Source of the DNA: Pectinatus sottacetonis
Lineage (GTDB): Bacteria > Bacillota > Negativicutes > Selenomonadales > Selenomonadaceae
Direction of reading: 5' to 3'
DNA: 64,000 nucleotides
NCBI RefSeq assembly: GCF_015732155.1
Contig: NZ_WIQK01000001.1
Coordinates: 282,501-346,500 of the forward strand
A model generated the notes under the pieces. The model ran no database searches, was not told the DNA's origin, and saw nothing but the letters and a program-made list of their open reading frames with translations. The stretch's first letter is position 1, and every line of letters starts with the position of its first letter. Of the stretch, positions 30,044 through 39,024 are shown one piece after another. Position numbers and translations under genes: made by a program.

Positions 30044-30484
30044 TTATATATTCTCTATAATCTGAACCAATTCACTTGCCTTTTGCAAAGTCATTAATTT
30101 TTCACGAAAATCTTCATGAATCAAATTTCTGGAAAGTGATGCTAAAATCTTCAAATGTTCATCACCACTGTTTTCACGCGGAACAGCTATCATAAAAACA
30201 TATTTTACTTTTTCCTGGTCACTCCACTCAACCATATCTTTCAGGCGAATAAAAGCTAGTGCCGAATTTTTTACCGCATCAGACTTTCCATGTGGGATTG
30301 CTACATAAAAACCCATAGATGTTGAAAAATCTGCCTCTCTTGACTTCACTGCATCAATATATTTATCAAGATTATTTAAGCGGCCGGCACTATTCATCTG
30401 CTGTGCCAGAGTAGTAATGATTTCATTTTTATCTTTTAATACTTTATCCAGTATTATCATTTTTTCTGTTATTAAATTATTCAT
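30044..30484 (-). CDS. PTS IIA subunit, fructose/mannitol class
   Basis: 146 aa. The phosphoryl-accepting histidine is in AIPHGKSDAV. The cytoplasmic protein takes phosphate from HPr; no HPr or enzyme I gene is in the window. Its start overlaps the end of the regulator gene by 8 bases, so expression is coupled. Confidence 0.92.
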   Translation of the reverse strand: MNNLITEKMIILDKVLKDKNEIITTLAQQMNSAGRLNNLDKYIDAVKSREADFSTSMGFYVAIPHGKSDAVKNSALAFIRLKDMVEWSDQEKVKYVFMIAVPRENSGDEHLKILASLSRNLIHEDFREKLMTLQKASELVQIIENI

Positions 30485-32498
30485 TTATTTCTCCACTATT
30501 TAAAATGTTTACTATTTTCCTTTTATCGTTTTCATTATGAAGTGCTGCTACTTTATCCTTATCTGATAATATTGAATAAAAGTTTTTAAAAAACTGCATT
30601 GCACTTCCCGTTCCTGTTAATGACAAACAAAGCAATAGTATTATATGGACCTGACTTGAACAATACTGTATCGGTTCTTTTAAACGGATAAAGATAACTT
30701 TTGACCTATTAACAAAAGACGATTTTGCATGGGGAATTGCTATCCCGCAGCCAATATACGTAGAACTTATCTGTTCTCTTTTTATAACATCATTTGTAAA
30801 TTTATTCTTGGCAAACCCATCTTTTTCCATAATAGCACCATATTTTATCACAGTTTCTTCAAATGATGCTGTTGCTTCATCAAGATAGCAATATTTACTA
30901 TCAAAAATATCAAGGGGAACAGTATTGTTGTCCCGATCATTTTTCCGCAGGCTAAAATCAATTTCTTTTTTTATACGTATTTTTTGTAAAACTCTATTAA
31001 TATTTTCCCTATCATTCTGGGTCAATAATACAGAAGTATAAACTGTATTTTCTCCCTGAATTGTTTTTATGGTTGAAATCACAATGTCAGCCTGCTGCCT
31101 TATCTCCTCTGTCAAATCAGTGTATGGCAGAGTAAATACTATCTCAAGATTAGGAAAATTCTGTTCCAGCTTATTAGTAATAAACTGTGATGTTCCTATA
31201 CCGCTGGCACAAACAACAACAGCTTTATACCTTGGCTTATATTTTGAAATTCCCACTACCAAATGCATAGTTATATATGCTGCTTCATTTTCATTTAATG
31301 GAACACCCACAATATTTTCAAAAACATCATTACAGGCCCATACAGCTGCATAGGCTGCCGGATATTCTCTCTTTATTTGCAGTAATAATGGATTAATCAG
31401 GCTAAGCCCCTGTTTCATCCTTATAATAGTGGGCCGCAAATGTTGAACCAATTGCATTGAAAGCTGTTTGTCCGAAAGTAAATCGATCTGAAGAATTTTA
31501 GATGATATTGAAAGTATTGCTCTGGCAAGGTTAATCTCTGCTTTACCATAATTGACCATAAACGAATCTATAACATTCTTGTCATCATTTATTTGGATTT
31601 TCGATCCCAAGACATGCACTGCTGCGTAATCTATCTCAGAAACAGGAAATTTTAACCCTAACTTTTTACTTAAAATATTTATCATCTCACTGGCAGCAGC
31701 ATATTCCGGAGTTTCTTTTAATTTAGGAGAAAGAGCAAAATTTTTAATAAACTTATCTTCCCGTATCCGTTTTACGGCAATTGCTAAATGAATAACAAGA
31801 TTTTGAAAAGCTTGTTCTGTAAACCAAAAATTAAGTTTTTTTTCAATATTTTGCACTATTTTTTGAATAAAAATAATGTCTATTCCTTTTAAAATAGCGC
31901 ATATCCTTTTATAATTAGTTATATTAATCCTATAATCAAGATCTAATTCAACAGAACTATTGGCATCCTGTTGCGTGCTGTAAAATATACTAATTTCGTC
32001 TAAAAATTTTTTAAATCCCAAGCGTAAATTTTTTTCTTCCCCTTCAAGCCAAATACCTTGATTCTGCCGCCTGCATAAAGTAATATTTTTACTTGAAAGC
32101 CACTTATCTATCTGTACTAAATCCTGTATTATACAGCTTTTACTGCAAAACAACTCATCTGCAAATAATTGTATCGTATAACTATTACGCTCAAGGAAAA
32201 GCACTTTTAGTATATATTCCTGCCTTTGCCTCTGCGTTAATGAAGATTGCTCCTGCTGGGAAATTTGGTTATACAAATTTAAATACTTTTCTTTCAAATT
32301 TCTTTCAATGGCAAAAAATACACCTTGCTTACTGCATTTTAAGACAAATTCTTTTTTTTCCGCTTTTATTTCTTTTAAATAATTTCTGACAGTACGCTGA
32401 TTTTTGTTTATTTTTTGTGCTAATATTTTGATTGGCACAGCTTCCGTATTCGTTAATAATATTTTAATAATATAAATTTTACTATCAAATTTTTTCAT
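30477..32498 (-). CDS. MtlR/BglG-type PTS-controlled transcription regulator
   Basis: 673 aa. In order: N-terminal helix-turn-helix domains (about 1-180, with KINKNQRTVRNYL), two PRD domains with conserved histidines (about 190-400), a IIB-like domain (VVVCASGIGTSQF) and a C-terminal IIA-like domain (GCGIAIPHAKSS). Such proteins activate a PTS operon and are tuned by phosphorylation of the PRD, IIB and IIA sites. It is the first gene of the PTS operon, so it is probably autoregulated through the promoter and dyad at 32571-32604. Confidence 0.93.
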   Translation of the reverse strand: MKKFDSKIYIIKILLTNTEAVPIKILAQKINKNQRTVRNYLKEIKAEKKEFVLKCSKQGVFFAIERNLKEKYLNLYNQISQQEQSSLTQRQRQEYILKVLFLERNSYTIQLFADELFCSKSCIIQDLVQIDKWLSSKNITLCRRQNQGIWLEGEEKNLRLGFKKFLDEISIFYSTQQDANSSVELDLDYRINITNYKRICAILKGIDIIFIQKIVQNIEKKLNFWFTEQAFQNLVIHLAIAVKRIREDKFIKNFALSPKLKETPEYAAASEMINILSKKLGLKFPVSEIDYAAVHVLGSKIQINDDKNVIDSFMVNYGKAEINLARAILSISSKILQIDLLSDKQLSMQLVQHLRPTIIRMKQGLSLINPLLLQIKREYPAAYAAVWACNDVFENIVGVPLNENEAAYITMHLVVGISKYKPRYKAVVVCASGIGTSQFITNKLEQNFPNLEIVFTLPYTDLTEEIRQQADIVISTIKTIQGENTVYTSVLLTQNDRENINRVLQKIRIKKEIDFSLRKNDRDNNTVPLDIFDSKYCYLDEATASFEETVIKYGAIMEKDGFAKNKFTNDVIKREQISSTYIGCGIAIPHAKSSFVNRSKVIFIRLKEPIQYCSSQVHIILLLCLSLTGTGSAMQFFKNFYSILSDKDKVAALHNENDKRKIVNILNSGEINE

Positions 32499-32570
32499 TT
32501 ATCTCACCTGTATCAATTGGTAACAACAGCCCCCTTTATCACTGCGCAGCGAACTTTATTTGTTACTTAA

Positions 32571-32604
32571 AATATATCATCATAATGTATGTTTTGTAAA
32601 CATA
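32571..32604 (-). promoter_or_regulatory. PTS operon promoter with overlapping dyad operator
   Basis: Minus-strand TTTACA (complement of 32595-32600), 18 bp, TATATT (complement of 32571-32576). The dyad TATGTTT-TGT-AAACATA at 32588-32604 covers the -35 box. Either the MtlR-like protein or the upstream DeoR protein could bind it. Confidence 0.65.
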
Positions 32605-32686
32605 TGAATAATCTAAAAATTTTCTCAACATGGGAAAATTATAAATTATTATAATTATGTAAAGGAAAAATAGTTTCTTCAAAAAT

Positions 32687-32723
32687 ACAAAAAAACTCTG
32701 ATACAATTATAATATCAGAGTTT
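32687..32723 (-). terminator. Terminator of the deoR-type gene
   Basis: 10-bp stem AAACTCTGAT (32693-32702) with ATCAGAGTTT (32714-32723), followed on the minus strand by T-rich sequence. It separates the DeoR gene from the PTS operon. Confidence 0.85.
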
Positions 32724-32740
32724 CAGGCTTTATTTTTTTA

Positions 32741-33502
32741 TTAGAACACCATAATAGCATACTCCTGTAATTTTTTCAATGCTAGCGATGGCAGTTTTTT
32801 TTCTGTAACAATAGCATTAAAATCAGTAACAGCCGCATAAATAAAATTACCACTTCTGGAAAATTTTTCTGATTCTGCCAAAATATATCTCCTGCCAGCA
32901 GCTTCTACTGCAGTCTTTTTTGTATAACCATCTTCTGCTTTATATGTATAAACAGCATTTTTATAAATATCAATACCAACCGCTCCCATAAAAGCAGCAT
33001 CAAACTGAAATTTTTTAATAATATCATTGGCTGTTGTTCCAATAAAACCATCAGAACCAGAATCCAAAACACCACCAATAAAAATAAAATCTTTCGCTTT
33101 TTTTTCCACTGCTATACTCATTACAGCTATCATATTAGTAATAACAGTCACTTTTAATCCTGCCATAAATATCAATTTAGCCAGCTCTATATTTATAGTC
33201 GAAATATCCAAAAATATAACTTCGCCTTCATTTATTAAACTCAAGGCTTTTTGGGCAATAATTTGCTTCTGTTCAATGTTCACATCCCGCCGCTGCTGCA
33301 CCTTTAGTTGATGTGTATTAGTACGATACAAAACAGCTCCGCCATATACACGTTTGAGTAATCCTTTTTTTTCCAGTAATGCCAGATCTTTCCGTATACA
33401 ATCATCAGTAACCTTAAAATATATACTCAGGTCTTTTACCAATACCCTCCCGCGTTCTTGCAGTAATTCTATTATCTTTTCCTGCCGTTCCTGGACAAAC
33501 AT
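32741..33502 (-). CDS. DeoR-family transcriptional repressor
   Basis: 253 aa. The N-terminal winged helix (QERQEKIIELLQERG, then DCIRKDLALLEKKGLL and VYGGA) is the DeoR/GlpR type. The C-terminal sugar-phosphate-binding domain is of the DeoRC type, with a GGVLDSGSDGFIG segment. Such repressors respond to phosphorylated sugars, so the anhydrohexitol-type PTS operon downstream is a natural target, though unproven. Its own promoter lies in a palindrome at 33603-33634. Confidence 0.92.
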   Translation of the reverse strand: MFVQERQEKIIELLQERGRVLVKDLSIYFKVTDDCIRKDLALLEKKGLLKRVYGGAVLYRTNTHQLKVQQRRDVNIEQKQIIAQKALSLINEGEVIFLDISTINIELAKLIFMAGLKVTVITNMIAVMSIAVEKKAKDFIFIGGVLDSGSDGFIGTTANDIIKKFQFDAAFMGAVGIDIYKNAVYTYKAEDGYTKKTAVEAAGRRYILAESEKFSRSGNFIYAAVTDFNAIVTEKKLPSLALKKLQEYAIMVF

Positions 33503-33602
33503 TATTTTCTCTCCAAATATTTTATTAAAAACTTATTTTACACAGTCATTATTCTGTCGACGGTACATAATAAAGTTTCGACAAAATCTAATATTAATAA
33601 TA

Positions 33603-33634
33603 AGTATTATATCATATAATACTTTTTCTGGAAA
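33603..33634 (-). promoter_or_regulatory. deoR promoter inside a 21-bp palindrome
   Basis: AGTATTATAT-C-ATATAATACT at 33603-33623 is a perfect dyad. On the minus strand it contains TATAAT (complement of 33606-33611), with TTTCCA 17 bp upstream (complement of 33629-33634). This suggests autorepression. A second overlapping inverted repeat (33619-33640) may form a weak hairpin for the permease transcript. Confidence 0.55.
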
Positions 33635-33678
33635 AGTATTCATAATAATGATCATCTCTCTGCCACAGCAATAAAAAT

Positions 33679-34335
33679 CTATTTTATTTCGTATCGGCTT
33701 TCCATATATGATATTATGCGCGAAATAGTCAAAGTCATTATAAGATAAAGGATAGCCACACTAAGCCAAATTTCCACAGATCCATATGTTCTGGCAATAA
33801 TTAATTGTCCTCGGCGCGTTAATTCTTCAAAACCAATTACTGATACAAGTGATGAATCCTTCAAAAGAGCAATAAATTCATTTCCCAGCGGCGGAATGAC
33901 TCTTTTAAATGCCTGCGGCATTACCACCAGCCACATTGCCTGCACCCAGTTCATTCCCAGGGAACGTCCTGCTTCCATTTGTCCGTCATCAATAGATTGT
34001 ATACCCGCGCGAAAAATTTCTGCTATATAAGCCCCACTGTTAATTCCACATGTAAAAATTGCGGCAAAAAATGGACTTATCCTTAACCCAGTAAATAATG
34101 GCAGCGCAAAATATACAAAAAACAGTTGAACCAGAAGTGGCGTTCCCCGCATAAAGTTTATATAACAAATTGATAAAATACGTAAAGGTTTAATATTGGA
34201 AATTCTTACTGTTCCTGTTAAAAATCCCACTACTATACCAATAGCAACGCTCAATACTGTTATTTTGATAGTAATAAAAGCTCCTTCCAAAAGCAAGGGA
34301 AAAGAATTTATTATAAGTGAATAATCAAAATCCAT
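33679..34335 (-). CDS. Polar amino acid ABC transporter permease (GlnP/HisM family)
   Basis: About 218 aa with five membrane helices. The ATPase-docking EAA loop is EAGRSLGMNWVQAMWLVVMPQAFKRVIPPLGNE-like, and the His/Glu/Gln subfamily signatures MRGTPLLVQLFF and LLKDSSLVSVIG are clear. The start is the ATG with AGGATGG upstream, five codons inside the longest frame. It stands alone: no ATPase or binding-protein gene is near, so partners must be encoded elsewhere or lost. Confidence 0.92.
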   Translation of the reverse strand: MDFDYSLIINSFPLLLEGAFITIKITVLSVAIGIVVGFLTGTVRISNIKPLRILSICYINFMRGTPLLVQLFFVYFALPLFTGLRISPFFAAIFTCGINSGAYIAEIFRAGIQSIDDGQMEAGRSLGMNWVQAMWLVVMPQAFKRVIPPLGNEFIALLKDSSLVSVIGFEELTRRGQLIIARTYGSVEIWLSVAILYLIMTLTISRIISYMESRYEIK

Positions 34336-34375
34336 ATTACTGTACACCATCCTATTATTTTGTCAGAATATTTTC

Positions 34376-34418
34376 TAAATAAATAAAAGATGCTTTTATT
34401 TTCTGTTAAAAGCATCTT
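34376..34418 (-). terminator. Terminator after hisC
   Basis: A perfect 12-bp stem AAGATGCTTTTA (34387-34398) with 34407-34418, 8-nt loop, followed on the minus strand by TTATTTATTT. Confidence 0.85.
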
Positions 34419-34471
34419 CGCTCAAATATTATAATAATATTTATTTTTTTGATAAGTTCCTTACTTATACA

Positions 34472-35551
34472 TTAAGCTGCCAATTCCATTAAAATTTTTC
34501 TTGTTGCCTCTAGTAGCACCATCATTTCTTCTTTTGTTCCTATAGTTATTCTGAGAAAGTTTCTTATTCTTGCCGGATTTTTATAATGACGTGTCAATAT
34601 GCCATTTCCCCTCAATTTATTTTTATATTCTTCCGCATTCAGCCACGGATGCTGCACAAAAACAAAATTTGTTCTTGAATCTAAAACCCAAAAACCCAGT
34701 TTATTTAACTCATCCTTCACAAACTCTCTCGTCCCGATAACAGTTTGCACAGTTTGTCTTAAATATTCTGTATCTTTAACAGCCGCAGTTCCCACTGCCA
34801 TACTTATATCACTTAAATTAAACGGATTCAATACTGATTTTATTGCTTCAACATCTTTTATTAAATCTTCACAACCAATACAATAACCTATATGTGCCCC
34901 AGCCAAATTACGCGATTTCGACATAGTATGCACTACTAACAAATTATCATATTTTTTTATTAAGGGAATACAGCTCTCATTACCATAATCAACATAAGCT
35001 TCATCAATCACTACCAGCCTGTCCCTATTGGCACTCACAATTTCTTCTATCTGAGAAATTGATAATGTATATCCCGTAGGTGCATTAGGATTAGCCAATA
35101 CTACATGACGATCTGTCCTTATAAATTGTTCCAAATCAACACTAAAATCTTTTTTCAATTTTATTTCTTCAGCATCAATGTTAAGTGCTAATGATAATGT
35201 ATTATAAAAACTATATGTAATATCAGGATAACATATTTTTTTATTTTCTAAAAAGGCTAAAAAAATATATCCCAAAATTTCATCAGAACCATTTCCTACA
35301 AAAACTTCCTGCGTATTTATATCATAGGCAGACGAAACAGCTTCTTTAAGCTCCATAGAATAAGGATCTGTATAAACACCCAAATTTTTCATTCTAGGAC
35401 TTTTTAAAACTTCCAATACTTTGGGCGAAGGTGGACATGATGTTTCATTTGCATTAAGTTTAATATATTTTCTATCTTTAGGCTGTTCTCCTGGAATATA
35501 CGGTTGTAAATTCTTATAACGTATGCTCATAAATTTTCCCAATATAATCAT
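34472..35551 (-). CDS. Histidinol-phosphate aminotransferase family protein (HisC-like)
   Basis: PLP-dependent class II aminotransferase, 359 aa at most. Family signatures: KLNANETSCPPSP, VGNGSDEIL, ANPNAPTG, VIDEAYVDYG and the PLP lysine in SKSRNLAGAHIGY. HisC homologues also act on aromatic or other amino acids; no his genes are nearby, so histidine synthesis is not assured. The start is uncertain: a TTG nine bases after AGGAG (codon 4), or ATG at codon 8, which begins the usual N-terminus. A strong hairpin just before it suggests attenuation. Confidence 0.88.
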   Translation of the reverse strand: MIILGKFMSIRYKNLQPYIPGEQPKDRKYIKLNANETSCPPSPKVLEVLKSPRMKNLGVYTDPYSMELKEAVSSAYDINTQEVFVGNGSDEILGYIFLAFLENKKICYPDITYSFYNTLSLALNIDAEEIKLKKDFSVDLEQFIRTDRHVVLANPNAPTGYTLSISQIEEIVSANRDRLVVIDEAYVDYGNESCIPLIKKYDNLLVVHTMSKSRNLAGAHIGYCIGCEDLIKDVEAIKSVLNPFNLSDISMAVGTAAVKDTEYLRQTVQTVIGTREFVKDELNKLGFWVLDSRTNFVFVQHPWLNAEEYKNKLRGNGILTRHYKNPARIRNFLRITIGTKEEMMVLLEATRKILMELAA

Positions 35552-35558
35552 CTCCTAT

Positions 35559-35606
35559 AAAATTAAAAGGCACCCAAAATAAAACAAATGTTTTATTTTG
35601 AGCGCC
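35559..35606 (-). terminator. Attenuator-like terminator just upstream of hisC
   Basis: On the minus strand an 18-bp stem (35589-35606 with 35569-35586, two G-T pairs) ends in TTTTAATTTT only a few bases before the hisC Shine-Dalgarno sequence. The gene on the other side (PucR) points away, so this hairpin lies in the hisC leader. The hisC promoter was not resolved. Confidence 0.75.
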
Positions 35607-35729
35607 TTTGCTCTAAACAATATTACATATTATTGTATCAACTATTTTACAGTATAATCTATGACAACACTTTTTTCTATTTACTTTTGCCTAAAAATTT
35701 ACACTTATTTTTATAGAAACTAAAAAATT

Positions 35730-35778
35730 AACTATACATAACATTTTCTTGTAAAAGAAGAAAATGTTATGTATAGTT
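35730..35778 (+). promoter_or_regulatory. pucR promoter inside a 49-bp palindrome
   Basis: A perfect 21-bp inverted repeat (35730-35750 with 35758-35778) around a 7-bp centre. Within it is a plus-strand promoter: TTGTAA (35750-35755), 17 bp, TATAGT (35773-35778 region). A repressor bound here would block the promoter. Autoregulation by the PucR protein is the simplest reading. Confidence 0.65.
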
Positions 35779-35812
35779 ATGGTATAAAAATATTATGGAG
35801 GAGGATTTTAGC

Positions 35813-36985
35813 GTGTTACAAATAAAAGAAGTTATTAATTTGACAATTTTTAAAAACTTTAAACTCGTTGCCGGAAAAAACGGCTTAGAAAATACAATTA
35901 CCAATATAGATATCCTCGAATATGAATGGTTCAATAATGGTTTTGATGTTTTTCATGCTGGCAATTTTATAATGACATCATTATTCTTTGCCAAGGATAA
36001 CCCCTTACTTATTGAAAAAAGTTTTGCCCGCCTTATAGAAAAAAAAATTTCAGGCATTGCTGTTAAGACTGTCTTTTTCCAAAAAATGCCCCTGAATATA
36101 ATAAATATGGCCAATGATAATAATGTTCCGTTATTTCTTTTTTCTACAGAATACATGGAAGACATTATCATCGCTTTTAATGAACTTTTAAAATCAAAAC
36201 AAAATTATCTCTTATTTGAAGAAAAAATTTACGAACTGCTCACTAAAACTAATAATGAAGAAAAAATCAATTCTACAGCCCGTGAAATAAATCCTCATTT
36301 TAAAAATAATTTAATCACTTTTTATCTTACCTTCCATAATAAAACCACTTCACCACGTGAAATACTTAATTACTTAAATAGACTATTTTATAAACAATAC
36401 AGAGAAACCGATCTATCCAATATTTCTCTTGTAAAATATAAAAGCGGACTCATTATTTTCTACACTTTTTCTGACAATGACAACTGCCTTAACAACATAA
36501 ATCTTTGTCATAAAATTTTACAACACTTCGATATTTCACCAGACTTATTTCGTATTGGTATAAGTAATAAGCATAAAACATTTACCCATTTTGACCAAGC
36601 TATACAAGAAAGTATCTATGCCAACCAAGCATGCTATATAACCCAAAATGCTTATGTTTACTACTACAAATCAGAGATATATCTTTATCTTTTGCCTCTT
36701 TTAGAGCAGTCTGGCATCCGCAAAAAAATACAAACTATCATAAAGATTTTATCCGACTATGACAAAAAATATACGTCTAGTCTGTTGCAAACATTAATTT
36801 GCTATGTAAAAAATAATGGTGAAATTGCCAAAACTGCAACCGAACTTTTTCAGCATCCCAATACAATCAGATATCGTTTGCAAAAAAGCAGGGACCTCCT
36901 TCATCCCCATCTTGGAAATAATGACTTTTATGAACAAATATTTATTATATTCAACCTGTATCTTATGCAAAATAAACTTGAATAA
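35813..36985 (+). CDS. PucR-family transcriptional regulator
   Basis: 390 aa from GTG 35813, which has GGAGGAGG 8 bases upstream; the ATG at 35795 overlaps that ribosome site and is rejected. The N-terminal PucR domain (LQIKEVINLTIF, GKNGLENTITNIDILEYEW) precedes a middle GGDEF-like region and a C-terminal helix-turn-helix (GEIAKTATELFQHPNTIRYRLQ), as in PucR/CdaR activators of purine or organic-acid use. Its target may be the convergent MBL gene or the divergent hisC; neither is shown. Confidence 0.9.
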   Translation: MLQIKEVINLTIFKNFKLVAGKNGLENTITNIDILEYEWFNNGFDVFHAGNFIMTSLFFAKDNPLLIEKSFARLIEKKISGIAVKTVFFQKMPLNIINMANDNNVPLFLFSTEYMEDIIIAFNELLKSKQNYLLFEEKIYELLTKTNNEEKINSTAREINPHFKNNLITFYLTFHNKTTSPREILNYLNRLFYKQYRETDLSNISLVKYKSGLIIFYTFSDNDNCLNNINLCHKILQHFDISPDLFRIGISNKHKTFTHFDQAIQESIYANQACYITQNAYVYYYKSEIYLYLLPLLEQSGIRKKIQTIIKILSDYDKKYTSSLLQTLICYVKNNGEIAKTATELFQHPNTIRYRLQKSRDLLHPHLGNNDFYEQIFIIFNLYLMQNKLE

Positions 36986-36995
36986 ATTTAATATA

Positions 36996-37832
36996 TTAAA
37001 TTGAAAAAACATTTCCGGTGTTATTTAAAATAAATTGATCTTTCATGTTCTGTCGAATTGCTGCAATCCCTGCTTCTCCTGTACAATGTGATACTGCTAT
37101 ATACTTTATATTCATTTTACGAAAAGCTGCTATAGTTTTATCTATCCGGTTCGTATCTGCCTCGACCAAATGGGTTCCGCCCAAAACTGCATAAACCGGA
37201 ACATTTATCCTAGCAGTAATATTTGTTAAGATATTTACAATACCAACATGTGAACAACCTGCAATGACAACTAGTCCTTTTGTAGTAATAAGCCCTAATA
37301 CTATTTCATCAGCAAAAGAATCAGGCAGCATATCATTTCCTTTTTTTACCATAAATTTAGGATTTCTTTTTTCAAAATCATTACTCGGAACAAAATTTTT
37401 AAAAAGAATAATCTTATCACTGACAAATGTCATATCATCCGATATTTTATACAACTGAACATAATTGTTTTTTAAATCATTTTCTGTAAAATTTATTCCA
37501 TTAAATCTATAAGTAGCATTTTCCATTTTTTTATATTTTAAAGCAAAAAATTCATTTCCAACATACATCTTAATCTTATTTTCTAATAAACCTAATGTTT
37601 TCATCACACCACCACTATGATCATAGTGTCCATGACTAACTATAAGTATATCAGCTTTTTTTAATGGAATACTAAGTCTTTCAGCATTTTTAATATATGA
37701 TGCAGTTTGCCCCGTATCAAAAATTATTTTTTTACCCGCAAATTCAATAAACAGGGAAAACCCGTGCTCATAACAAAGAGGATTATCCTTCCCTGGCATA
37801 TTTTCAATTAATGTTGTTATTTTAAGTTCCAT
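36996..37832 (-). CDS. MBL-fold metallohydrolase (COG1237 type)
   Basis: 278 aa from the ATG with AGGAG 7 bases upstream (the longest frame starts six codons earlier). The metal-binding motif SHGHYDHSGG is at about residues 66-75, with a later GCSHVGI and a C-terminal HCTGEAG. This subgroup includes proteins annotated as dihydropterin/aminobenzene phosphate synthases in methanogens; the bacterial members have unknown substrates. It converges on pucR with only 10 bp between stops and no clear terminator there. Confidence 0.88.
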   Translation of the reverse strand: MELKITTLIENMPGKDNPLCYEHGFSLFIEFAGKKIIFDTGQTASYIKNAERLSIPLKKADILIVSHGHYDHSGGVMKTLGLLENKIKMYVGNEFFALKYKKMENATYRFNGINFTENDLKNNYVQLYKISDDMTFVSDKIILFKNFVPSNDFEKRNPKFMVKKGNDMLPDSFADEIVLGLITTKGLVVIAGCSHVGIVNILTNITARINVPVYAVLGGTHLVEADTNRIDKTIAAFRKMNIKYIAVSHCTGEAGIAAIRQNMKDQFILNNTGNVFSI

Positions 37833-38060
37833 ATATTTCTCCTGTTTCATATTATTTTTATAAATTAAAAAATATTTTGGCTCTTTTTGTCTTATAACAT
37901 CTTACTTATTTGAATACACACAAAATTTTTACCTATTCAACTTATGCGTAAAGCTGAATATATTAAGCCTATATTTTTAATTATTATTTTACTTCCTTAA
38001 AAATAATTATACTATTTTTATCCATAAATAAAAACTAATAAGCATATCCTATTTAATAAG
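37833..38060. other. Intergenic region upstream of the MBL gene
   Basis: AT-rich, no open frame or structured RNA seen. It should hold the MBL promoter, which was not resolved by eye. A terminator for the DUF4198 gene borders it at 38061-38108. Confidence 0.4.
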
Positions 38061-38108
38061 TATTGAAAAAGGAGAATACTCATATCAAAAAATACGAATA
38101 TTCTCCTT
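38061..38108 (-). terminator. Terminator after the DUF4198 gene
   Basis: Stem AAGGAGAATA (38069-38078) with TATTCTCCTT (38099-38108), followed on the minus strand by TTTTCAAT. The plus side has only a short T run, so it is mainly a minus-strand terminator. Confidence 0.7.
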
Positions 38109-38198
38109 CTTTATAAAAATTATATATAGTCTCATTATTATTATACTTTAAATGATTTTTTATCTTTTTATAGGCATAAAATAAGATCCTACAATCTA

Positions 38199-38939
38199 TT
38201 AATCATTTTCTGCTGGATAAATAGTAAAACTCAGACTGGAAAAAATTTTATCCTGGGTTGCTTTTTCATTTTTATTTTTATATGGGAAGGCTTTTTCTAT
38301 TCCAATCACATTTATACTTCCATTAGCAACAGGCAACACAGCTTTACCGTCTTTATCCGTTTTCATCGTTACTGTATGATGGTTAATAACATCAGGAATA
38401 ATTTCTGCATAAGAATAGGGTTTTCCATTATATAACACTTGTATTGGCAGCTGATCCCCTACATTTAATTTTGTAGGATCTTTAAGCGGGACAATTTGCA
38501 AGGGAATATTATTTATCGGCTGAGGATTATTTACTGATTTTAAATAATTAACACTGTATTTTATAGCATGTGTCCCGATAGTTGCCCCCTTGACCATATT
38601 CATAGGAGCATTATGCCATTTTCCATCAGTTCCATTGCTCCAATATCCATAATCAAAAAATACTACTGCTACTGAAAGATTTTTTTCTGGTTTAATTGTT
38701 ATATAGTTTTTATGATTTACGGCCTGTAAATTTATGTGGTCGTAATTTGCATCGTAGCCATATAATTTTTTTACCATAGCAGGGGCATAAGCATTATCCT
38801 TATAGCCTTCCCCTAAAACCAACTGTGTCTGGTCTAACCGATTTGCGAACCATACTCCATGGGCATTTACCGGTTCAACTACAAAAAAACACATCAGAAA
38901 TCCTATCAACAGTAAACTACTAAAAATTTTTTTCATCAC
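38199..38939 (-). CDS. Secreted DUF4198 protein, possible metal-uptake accessory
   Basis: 246 aa. A clear signal peptide (MKKIFSSLLLIGFLMCFFVV, cleavage near VNA-HG at about residue 26) exposes a mature N-terminal His, then HGVWFANRL. The rest is beta-rich with a late carboxypeptidase-regulatory-like segment (TMKTDKDGKAVLPV). DUF4198 proteins, including NikK-like forms, often accompany nickel, cobalt or iron transport; no transporter is adjacent here. A TTTACA-17-TATTAA promoter lies just upstream. Confidence 0.8.
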   Translation of the reverse strand: MMKKIFSSLLLIGFLMCFFVVEPVNAHGVWFANRLDQTQLVLGEGYKDNAYAPAMVKKLYGYDANYDHINLQAVNHKNYITIKPEKNLSVAVVFFDYGYWSNGTDGKWHNAPMNMVKGATIGTHAIKYSVNYLKSVNNPQPINNIPLQIVPLKDPTKLNVGDQLPIQVLYNGKPYSYAEIIPDVINHHTVTMKTDKDGKAVLPVANGSINVIGIEKAFPYKNKNEKATQDKIFSSLSFTIYPAEND

Positions 38940-39024
38940 AACACCGCCTAATTAATATTTATATAAAAGTATCCTGTAAATCCAATAAATATATTGAACC
39001 TGCAAAATATTTATATTGCTGATT

